NCBI RefSeq assembly: GCF_024346755.1
Contig: NZ_AP024862.1
Span: forward strand, 558,001 to 622,000
Reading direction: 5' to 3'
From: Vibrio aerogenes
GTDB taxonomy: Bacteria > Pseudomonadota > Gammaproteobacteria > Enterobacterales > Vibrionaceae
Length of the DNA stretch: 64,000 bases
The stretch's first letter is position 1, and each line of letters begins with the position of its first letter. The position numbers and the translations under genes were made by a program. Under the pieces are notes generated by a model. The model saw only the letters and a list, made by a program, of their open reading frames with translations, was not told the DNA's origin and ran no database searches. Shown here in pieces: positions 57,933 to 64,000 of this stretch.

Positions 57933-59432
57933 ATGGACATGAGAGACAGAAATACGAGATTTACTTTTCATCATGAATTGCAACCGGCAGGCCGATCACT
58001 GGCGGCAGAACTTATCTGGTGCCGGAATCTGATTCACACCCGTTTGTCAGAACCACCAACCGGAAGATTTGTCGCTGATTTGCCTGAGCCTGAAGAAACC
58101 GATCCGTACGGGCATTTCATCAAAGCACAGGGCTGTGATGCCTTGACCCGTCTGGCAATCTGTCTTGCCATCATTCCTGAAGTGGCACCTTATCTGTTTG
58201 ACGGACTGCTTCAGATCAATGAACAGACCCAGCGGCCCTACACCGAATTTGGTCTGGTGGAATGTGACGGTATTGTCCGGGCTACCGGCCACACGCTCGG
58301 TTTTTTACCCGGTGGCGACCCGCTGCAAAGCCGTCTTCAGGCGTTGCGTCTTTTGTCGGGACAGGCGCCGTTGTCGGGACAGGCACCTTTATCGGGACAG
58401 GCGCCTTTATCGGGACAGACGCCTTTGTCGGGACAGACGCCTTTATCGGGACAGGCGCCTTTATCGGGACAGTCGCCTTTGTCGGGACAGACACCATTAT
58501 GCGAGTGGCTGGTCCGGGATACATCCGCCGAAGCTGCGCCGGTTTTGTGGCAGGCACTGCAATTGCGTCCGGAGATTTTACAGCAATTACTCTTGCCGGA
58601 CATACCAGCCCGGCCGGTGATCATCAATCATCTGGCAACCCGCCTCGAAACGTCACTGCGCTGGCCGGATTTAATCCTGCCGGATGCGGTGTATCAGGAT
58701 CTGGATGAAATTGAGTTGTGGCTGACTTATGGTGAGCGACTGGATACTGAATGGCAGTTGGCCGGTAAAATCCGCGATGGGTTCCGGGCACTGTTTTACG
58801 GTCCGCCGGGCACCGGAAAAACGCTGACGGCGACGTTGCTGGGCCAGCGAACTCACCGGCCTGTGTACCGGGTTGATATCGGTGCGGTGACATCCAAATA
58901 TATCGGAGAGACGGAGAAGAATCTGGAGCAGGTGTTTCAACTGGCCGAACGTCATCACTGGCTGCTGTTTTTTGACGAAGCGGATGCTTTGTTTGGTCAG
59001 CGGGTTCAGACCAGTGGGGCAAATGATCAGTTCGCGAATCAGAATGTGGCGTATTTGTTGCAGAGAATTGAGTCTTTTGGCGGGATTATTATTCTGGCGA
59101 CGAACTTACAGGATAACTTAGACGAGGCATTTTTCCGTCGGTTTGAGTCTACCGTTTATTTTCCAAAGCCGGATGAAGCAGTACGCTTGGCGCTGTGGGA
59201 AAATGCACTGCCGTCATTTAAACGTGCACCGGAGATTGATCTTCGTCAGCTGGCCCGTGATTACCCATTCAGTGGTGCAGACATCATTAACATTGTTCGT
59301 TATGCAGCACTCAGGGCAATGAGCGGGAATCAGAGTCAGATCACGCTGGCTGATCTCGGGCCGGGGATAGAAAAAGCCCAGCAAATGATGCAGGCAGGGC
59401 TTCAGACGGCGGGGCATCACTCATTTTTTTGA
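57933..59432 (+). CDS. AAA+ ATPase with SGQxPL repeats (eCIS/phage-tail-associated type)
   Basis: 499 residues. Unknown N-terminal region (about 1-135) with a helical winged-helix look; eight copies of the hexapeptide SGQxPL at about 141-188 (x is A, T or S); then the AAA+ module (about 255-490): Walker A YGPPGTGKTLTA, VTSKYIGETEKNLEQVF, Walker B LLFFDEADALFG, sensor 1 IIILATNLQDNLDEAF, and RRFESTVYFPKPDE with the arginine finger. The sequence resembles ATPases found with contractile injection and phage-like systems (Afp15-like). It may load or disassemble the particle. ATG at 57933 has only a weak ribosome-binding site; 57939 is an alternative. Confidence 0.8.
   Translation: MDMRDRNTRFTFHHELQPAGRSLAAELIWCRNLIHTRLSEPPTGRFVADLPEPEETDPYGHFIKAQGCDALTRLAICLAIIPEVAPYLFDGLLQINEQTQRPYTEFGLVECDGIVRATGHTLGFLPGGDPLQSRLQALRLLSGQAPLSGQAPLSGQAPLSGQTPLSGQTPLSGQAPLSGQSPLSGQTPLCEWLVRDTSAEAAPVLWQALQLRPEILQQLLLPDIPARPVIINHLATRLETSLRWPDLILPDAVYQDLDEIELWLTYGERLDTEWQLAGKIRDGFRALFYGPPGTGKTLTATLLGQRTHRPVYRVDIGAVTSKYIGETEKNLEQVFQLAERHHWLLFFDEADALFGQRVQTSGANDQFANQNVAYLLQRIESFGGIIILATNLQDNLDEAFFRRFESTVYFPKPDEAVRLALWENALPSFKRAPEIDLRQLARDYPFSGADIINIVRYAALRAMSGNQSQITLADLGPGIEKAQQMMQAGLQTAGHHSFF
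58353..58496 (+). repeat. Eight tandem 18-bp units inside the AAA+ gene
   Basis: Unit TTGTCGGGACAGGCGCCT with small changes (TTA/TTG, GCG/ACG, GCC/ACC) at 58353, 58371, 58389, 58407, 58425, 58443, 58461 and 58479, each keeping the frame. Likely to change copy number by slippage without a frame shift. Confidence 0.95.
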
Positions 59433-59435
59433 ATG

Positions 59436-59465
59436 GATATTCAGGTCTTTTGAGGCCTGAATATC
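59436..59465. terminator. Hairpin between convergent genes
   Basis: Stem GATATTCAGG / CCTGAATATC with 10-nt loop, between the AAA+ gene and the small reverse gene. Confidence 0.65.
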
Positions 59466-59476
59466 ATCTCAGGGAT

Positions 59477-59692
59477 TCAGCAGTTCAGGGGATCGTCACA
59501 GCCACGGAATTGTTTCAGTGTCGGTAAAGGGGACTGAATCTTTTCATTCAGCGCTGGGCTGTATGGCGTGTCTGACGGAACATAAGGTATCGCCTGATGT
59601 GGCATCATCGCCGCTTCAGTTTGCAACATCTGGGTGGCGATAACCGGTGCTGCGGCAATACTCAGCGCAATAAAAGTGAGTGTCATTTTCAT
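59477..59692 (-). CDS. Small exported protein
   Basis: 71 residues. Signal peptide about 1-20 (MKMTLTFIALSIAAAPVIAT); mature part short and Pro-rich (PHQAIPYVPSDTPYSPAL) ending with two Cys (FRGCDDPLNC). GAAAAGGAAGTTGAT precedes the ATG, a good ribosome-binding site. No family recognised; it may be a secreted peptide or part of a pair with an immunity protein. Lies alone at the end of the accessory region. Confidence 0.6.
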   Translation of the reverse strand: MKMTLTFIALSIAAAPVIATQMLQTEAAMMPHQAIPYVPSDTPYSPALNEKIQSPLPTLKQFRGCDDPLNC

Positions 59693-59733
59693 ATCAACTT
59701 CCTTTTCTGTTTTTCAGAATAAACAAATTAAGA

Positions 59734-59931
59734 TCACTCAGGATCAACAGATCCTGAATTATCCAATTCCATGATTTTCTGATCAGAATGAGCCGGGTCC
59801 CGCAAACCGCTCAAGCCATCCAGCTTTCGTTTATAAGAAGAGGCTTCAACAAGGGCATCCATGTCTTTATATGTTTGCTGCACCAGACTCACCCAGATGA
59901 TCAAGTATTTAATGGGATTGGTATTAAGCAT
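59734..59931 (-). CDS. Possible small protein (65 residues)
   Basis: Reading frame with a slightly hydrophobic start (LNTNPIKYLIIWVSLVQQTY) and charged end (KKLDGLSG-type). The ribosome-binding site is weak (ATTGG). I cannot tell a real gene from chance; retained because it fills the gap before the D-lactate dehydrogenase promoter. Confidence 0.3.
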   Translation of the reverse strand: MLNTNPIKYLIIWVSLVQQTYKDMDALVEASSYKRKLDGLSGLRDPAHSDQKIMELDNSGSVDPE

Positions 59932-60135
59932 CCAATTGATTATAGTTGAAAGTGGTTTTGGTTAAAAATTGATCGGACACATATCTATGCATATCATGTG
60001 ACACGGGTGCTTTGCATGTGCCTGAACATGATCCGGGTCAAAAAATAGATTCCATCAGATGAATTGTGTTTTAATGATAATTATCACAGTTTGTTTTCAC
60101 AGGTTATTGACCTGAAACTGATTCCGGAGAAAGTT

Positions 60136-61137
60136 ATGATCGACATCGTTTTTTTTAGTGCCAAATCTTATGACAGGACTTCGTTTAGCCAGGTTGCTGA
60201 TTCAGCATCGTTCCGGCTTCATTTTCATGAATTTCGTCTGACTGAAACCACCGCAAAAATGGCTGCGGGTTTTCCGGTCGTCTGTGCTTTTGTCAATGAT
60301 GAATTAAATGATGCAGTGCTGACCGCGCTCAGCGAAGGCGGGACCCGGCTGATTGCAATGCGTTGCGCCGGATTCGATAAAGTGGATTTAGCAGCGGCAA
60401 AACGGCTGGGGATCCAGGTTGTCAGGGTTCCGGCTTATTCACCGGAGGCGGTTGCAGAACATACGGTCGGGTTAATGATGAGTCTGAATCGCCGCTTTCA
60501 TAAGGCCTATCAGCGTACCCGTGATGCAAATTTCAACCTGGAAGGGCTGGTTGGGTTTAACTTTTACGGTAAGACTGCCGGGGTGGTCGGGACAGGAAAA
60601 ATCGGTCTGGCGGTCATCCGGATTTTACGGGGGCTAGGGATGAATGTATTGTGTTTTGATCCGTTCGAAAATCCGCAGGCAATCGAACTGGATGCCCGCT
60701 ATGTGCCTTTGAGTACCATCTTTTCACAGTCGGATGTGATTACATTGCATTGTCCAATGACGGAAGAAAACCGCAATATTCTCAATGATGAGGCATTTGC
60801 GCAGATGAAAGACGGCGTGATGATTATCAATACCAGCCGTGGGGGATTACTCGATTCCAGTGCTGCGATAGAGGCGCTGAAAGCGGGACGTATCGGGTCA
60901 CTCGGGCTGGATGTTTACGAAAATGAAACGGATTTGTTTTTTCAGGATAAATCGAATGATGTGATTGTTGACGATGTGTTCCGTCGCCTCTCTGCCTGTC
61001 ACAATGTGTTGTTTACCGGACATCAGGCATTTTTGACTGAAGATGCTTTACGTAATATTGCGACAACAACACTGGATAGTGTGACTGCTTTTATACAGGG
61101 CAATTCGTCTGGTCATGAACTGGTTGAAGCCGAATAG
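60136..61137 (+). CDS. ldhA: Fermentative D-lactate dehydrogenase
   Basis: 333 residues from the ATG at 60136 (CCGGAGAAAGTT upstream); the longer frame from 60064 is not needed. D-isomer 2-hydroxyacid dehydrogenase: LIAMRCAGFDKVDLAAAKRL, PAYSPEAVAEHTVGLMM, NAD-binding GVVGTGKIGLAVIRIL, catalytic Arg in MIINTSRGGLLDS, Glu in LDVYENETD, and His in FTGHQAFLT. Reduces pyruvate to D-lactate in fermentation. The same gene order next to unrelated accessory genes says nothing more about its role. Ends before an inverted repeat. Confidence 0.9.
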   Translation: MIDIVFFSAKSYDRTSFSQVADSASFRLHFHEFRLTETTAKMAAGFPVVCAFVNDELNDAVLTALSEGGTRLIAMRCAGFDKVDLAAAKRLGIQVVRVPAYSPEAVAEHTVGLMMSLNRRFHKAYQRTRDANFNLEGLVGFNFYGKTAGVVGTGKIGLAVIRILRGLGMNVLCFDPFENPQAIELDARYVPLSTIFSQSDVITLHCPMTEENRNILNDEAFAQMKDGVMIINTSRGGLLDSSAAIEALKAGRIGSLGLDVYENETDLFFQDKSNDVIVDDVFRRLSACHNVLFTGHQAFLTEDALRNIATTTLDSVTAFIQGNSSGHELVEAE

Positions 61138-61815
61138 CTGATTTGACCCGGAAGAAGCATGTTGTTTCTTCCGGGGATGGTTCCACGCAAGGCTGTGAAT
61201 CACTTTATCGTCCATCACGGTGACATGTTCACGATGCCAGAATGAGAGAATATCTTTTTCCAGCGGGTCTCTGTCTAAGGGCATCAGATAGGATAAAAGC
61301 GTGGCAAAAAAATCAGAGAGTTGAATATCAGGTGGATACCGGGGAAAAATTTTCATTTGCTGGCCTGCTTTGTCTTTTGGAGCTAAGTCAATATCAATCA
61401 AAACTATTTTGGTGTCTTTATGCACGATACCATGACAGAATTGTTACATATACCAAAAAGACCTGAAAATGCATGATTCAGTGAGAATTGATATTCCCGT
61501 GTATTATTAGATGCTTCCACTTATAAAATTATCAGATTTTTGCCATCAGTTAAGGTGTGTTGAATCATAGATGATTATTTTATTTTTCAATGAATCAGTT
61601 TGTTATGTATTTTAAATTTTTATGAATTGATGAAGTTATATAATTTTTATTGTTTTTTGTTATGAATATTAAAATCAATATAGTGATTGTGAATTGTGAT
61701 TATTCACAAATATACTGTTATTTTATGAATGTGTCATCGTGATGTCCTTTATTAATATTTTTTAAGTGGTATAAACATGGCGAAATTATAATGTAATAAA
61801 ATAATAGGTTAATGT
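61138..61815. other. Intergenic region, hairpin then AT-rich
   Basis: Hairpin CCCGGAAGAA / TTCTTCCGGG at 61147-61175 (no strong T-run) ends ldhA. A reverse 125-codon frame (61425-61048) without ribosome-binding site overlaps ldhA by 90 bp; its first 85 residues look protein-like, so a decayed gene is possible. 61480-61810 is very AT-rich and holds only the promoter of the next gene. Confidence 0.4.
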
Positions 61816-62337
61816 ATGAAATACTCTAAAATAGCTGCCGGATTATGTTCAGTTGCAGCATTATTCGCTTCCCAGGCATTTGCATATCAAAGCACTCTTC
61901 ACAGACCTGTTCCAACATGCAATGCTGATGAAACACTGGTATGGGATACTTATAGTTTCTCTCCTATTCATGGTTTTAGCGCCGGGGATAACATTGTTAC
62001 TAACATCGCCTGGGCCAATTTTTCGATCGATAAAAATAAAGCCCAGAATATTCGTAACTTCTTTGTTCAGGTCGTCTTTGGAAATAAAACCCAATATAAC
62101 GAACATAACGTCTATGTTGTCCCTACAGGTTCCAATGTTCAGGATATTTACTGGAAATTAGGTGTGCAAGGATATGATTGGATCCGGTTTGATAATTTAG
62201 ATAGTTCATATTATGCCGACCAAATCAAACGAACCGGTAAAACAACACTCGGGATCAGTCATATCGATCCTCATGGAGAATTTAAAGAATATTTTTATGT
62301 GGAAGATGTCACGATAGGTTTTTGTAGTAAAAATTAA
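61816..62337 (+). CDS. Exported protein of unknown function
   Basis: 173 residues with signal peptide (about 1-23, IAAGLCSVAALFASQAFAY). Mature part is beta-rich and aromatic: TLVWDTYSFSPIHGFSAGDN, IAWANFSIDKNK, VVFGNKTQYNEHNVYVVPTG, WKLGVQGYDWIRFDNLDS and a C-terminal CSKN. Two Cys could form a disulfide. No family recognised. Codons are A/T-rich compared with neighbours, and the upstream 300 bp are extremely AT-rich, suggesting recent gain. Followed by a terminator. Confidence 0.7.
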   Translation: MKYSKIAAGLCSVAALFASQAFAYQSTLHRPVPTCNADETLVWDTYSFSPIHGFSAGDNIVTNIAWANFSIDKNKAQNIRNFFVQVVFGNKTQYNEHNVYVVPTGSNVQDIYWKLGVQGYDWIRFDNLDSSYYADQIKRTGKTTLGISHIDPHGEFKEYFYVEDVTIGFCSKN

Positions 62338-62353
62338 TATTAAAATAAACGAG

Positions 62354-62378
62354 CAGCCACATTGTTGTGGCTGTTTTT
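62354..62378 (+). terminator. Rho-independent terminator
   Basis: Stem CAGCCACA / TGTGGCTG with TTGT loop, then TTTTTG. Confidence 0.85.
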
Positions 62379-62696
62379 GTGTGAATTATTTAAATTAGAT
62401 AAAATATATTTTCAGCCACCGGAATCAATCCGGCTCAAACCCGCCCCGCGATAGCGTATCAACAGGCTCATTTCTGCATCAAAGAAAGGCGTTATCATCC
62501 CTTGAGCTATTTTTCCTGAACAGCATTTTGGGCTGGCGCCGAATCATTCATCTTCAGGCCATATGGGTATAAGTACTTTATTTTCAGGTGATTTATTGTT
62601 TAAACTGACAATTATCTCATCCGGGGAAACACCGATGCTTGTTTCTCCGTGAGGGGAGATATTTCAGGGATTCTCATCGATTAAATAAGGATATTT
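62379..62696 (+). other. Intergenic region before ggt
   Basis: About 320 bp; AT-rich at 62380-62415 and around 62580-62610. Promoter and AAGGATATTT ribosome-binding site of ggt. No repeat seen. Confidence 0.35.
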
Positions 62697-64000
62697 ATGA
62701 AGATACAATTATTCACGATAACGTCGTTACTGGCTTTTTCTTCTTTTACACTGGCGGCTTCTCAGGTAACGGATGCTGTTGCGCCGGAATCGACTACGGC
62801 GGTTGTCAACAAGTATCTCGTCACGGCAAAGCAATATATGGTGGCTGCTGCAAATCCGCATGCTGTCAAAGCTGGCTATGACGTGCTGAAAAAAGGGGGT
62901 ACGGCGGCTGATGCTCTGGTCGCGGTGCAGACAGTACTCGGACTGGTCGAGCCACAGTCATCTGGTTTAGGCGGCGGCGCTTTTCTGGTGTATTACGATG
63001 CCGGAAAGCAAAAATTAACAACCTTTGACGGTCGTGAAACTGCACCGATGGCCGCGCGTCCTGCACTGTTTCAGGATGAACACGGCAAGCCGCTTAAATT
63101 TTATGATGCGGTGGTGGGTGGTCGATCTGTGGGAACACCCGGTACGGTAAAACTACTGGCGACGCTGCATCAAAAATACGGGAAGCAACCCTGGGCAGAG
63201 CTATTTAAGCCGGCTGAACATCTGGCGCAACATGGTTTTAAAGTCTCTCAGCGTCTGGCTGGTGCTATCGCCGATGATCAGAAGCGACTCAGCCGTTATC
63301 CCGATACCCGTGCTTATTTCTTTCATCAGAATGGTTCTCCGCTGGCAGAAGGTGATTTGCTGGTCAATCAAGCTTATGCCAAAACATTGAAGCTGTTGGC
63401 TACCGGGGGAGAAAAGGCGTTTTATCATGGCCAGATTGCCAAAGATATTGCAGCAAAGGTGAACGGTGTTAAAGATAATCCGGGTGTGCTGTCGGCACAG
63501 GATTTTGCTGTTTACCGGGTGAAAGAAAGAGAGCCGGTTTGTGCGTCCTATCGTCAGTATGATGTCTGTGGAATGGGGCCGCCAAGTTCCGGTGCACTGA
63601 CCGTTGGACAGATTCTGGGAATGGTCAGCCATTTTGACCTGAAAAAAATGGGGCCGGACAGTCCTGAAGCCTGGCAGATTATTGGTGATGCATCCCGTCT
63701 GGCTTTTGCCGATCGCGGACGCTATATGGCGGATTCTGATTTTGTCCCGATGCCTGAAGGGTTATTAGATCCGGCTTATCTCGCCTCGCGGGCAAAATTA
63801 ATCCGGCCGGGTGAGGCACTGAAGACGGTGTCTGCCGGTGAACCACCATGGAAAAACCAGATAACACTGGCGGACGATCAGGCGATTGAATTACCTTGCA
63901 CTACGCAGATCGTTATTGCAGATCAGTATGGCAATATTATTTCGATGACCAGTACCATTGAAAATGGCTTTGGTTCGCGGGTGATGTCCCATGGGTTTCT
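62697..64000 (+). CDS. ggt: Gamma-glutamyltransferase (3' end cut by window)
   Basis: 434 codons visible. Signal peptide about 1-22 (IQLFTITSLLAFSSFTLAAS), so periplasmic. The first part (VAAANPHAVKAGYDVLKKGG, EPQSSGLGGGAFLVYYD, TFDGRETAPMAARP) is the family's large-subunit N-terminus. GMGPPSSGALTVGQILGMV lies before the processing site. The self-cleavage Thr is in LPCTTQIVIADQYGNI; most enzymes have TTHxSVVD, so the His after the pair is Gln here, a small departure. It should hydrolyse glutathione and move gamma-glutamyl groups. The small subunit runs out of the window. Confidence 0.92.
   Translation, partial: MKIQLFTITSLLAFSSFTLAASQVTDAVAPESTTAVVNKYLVTAKQYMVAAANPHAVKAGYDVLKKGGTAADALVAVQTVLGLVEPQSSGLGGGAFLVYYDAGKQKLTTFDGRETAPMAARPALFQDEHGKPLKFYDAVVGGRSVGTPGTVKLLATLHQKYGKQPWAELFKPAEHLAQHGFKVSQRLAGAIADDQKRLSRYPDTRAYFFHQNGSPLAEGDLLVNQAYAKTLKLLATGGEKAFYHGQIAKDIAAKVNGVKDNPGVLSAQDFAVYRVKEREPVCASYRQYDVCGMGPPSSGALTVGQILGMVSHFDLKKMGPDSPEAWQIIGDASRLAFADRGRYMADSDFVPMPEGLLDPAYLASRAKLIRPGEALKTVSAGEPPWKNQITLADDQAIELPCTTQIVIADQYGNIISMTSTIENGFGSRVMSHGF

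Noticed and set aside
58353..58496. CRISPR-like repeats
   Set aside because: The 18-bp units are contiguous, in frame and coding (SGQxPL), with no spacers.
61048..61425. 125-residue reverse frame after ldhA
   Set aside because: No start signal and a 90-bp overlap with ldhA; a decayed gene cannot be excluded.

Overview
The window looks like one chromosomal stretch of a marine gammaproteobacterium, most likely a Vibrio. Supporting this are an ahpC-ahpF pair with an OxyR-type site, a Vibrio-like RNase II and DeaD, a fermentative D-lactate dehydrogenase and generally even base composition. A species in the sugar- and polymer-degrading gazogenes/ruber group is only a guess. No rRNA, tRNA, CRISPR array, integrase, transposase or plasmid origin was seen. 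Both ends are cut inside genes: a sugar ABC permease at the left and a gamma-glutamyltransferase at the right.

1-25.2 kb is mostly ordinary metabolism and signalling. It holds a sugar ABC transporter (permease and binding protein), an exported N-formylglutamate amidohydrolase-like protein and a CE6-type acetyl esterase with a CBM2. A diguanylate cyclase overlaps a BLUF blue-light sensor gene. Then come a response regulator, a second sugar-binding protein and a nitronate monooxygenase. Next is a tight seven- to eight-gene membrane-lipid operon (SnoaL-like, SDR, FAD oxidoreductase, DUF1365, CFA-synthase family, DUF2878, chalcone-isomerase-like, DUF3833), preceded by palindromes with LitR/CarH-like half-sites. 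After it are rnb, deaD and a large lipoprotein pullulanase.

25.6-39.9 kb and 47.9-59.4 kb are accessory and hold the most unusual content. The first part has a lamin-tail-domain protein, an operon of four near-identical RebB (R-body) proteins with divergent Reb-like, coiled-coil and 37-residue membrane proteins, and a reverse-strand set with a phage tail-collar protein, an 852-residue unknown and two paralogues of the C-terminal domain of PatG without its protease. Next come a minimal DUF4157 (eCIS-core) HELGH protein, two effector-like proteins sharing a DUF4157-type leader and separated by repeated hairpins, and a nucleotidyltransferase-HEPN fusion. The second part has three DUF2589 proteins with a zinc ribbon, an outer-membrane-like protein, a RebB domain fused to a beta-rich domain, a GH18 chitinase-like enzyme without signal peptide, a coiled-coil membrane protein, a receiver/AraC regulator and an AAA+ ATPase with eight SGQxPL repeats. 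My inference is that these are parts of one R-body or contractile-system-related particle and cargo system. No sheath, tube or baseplate gene is present, so it is not an ordinary extracellular contractile injection system.

Between and after these parts lie secreted or housekeeping genes: a seven-repeat FG-GAP protein, a right-handed beta-helix protein, ahpC-ahpF, a family 2 glycosyltransferase, phasin and PHB depolymerase, D-lactate dehydrogenase, a small exported protein and ggt. Short perfect or near-perfect tandem repeats of 14-19 bp recur upstream of many accessory genes.
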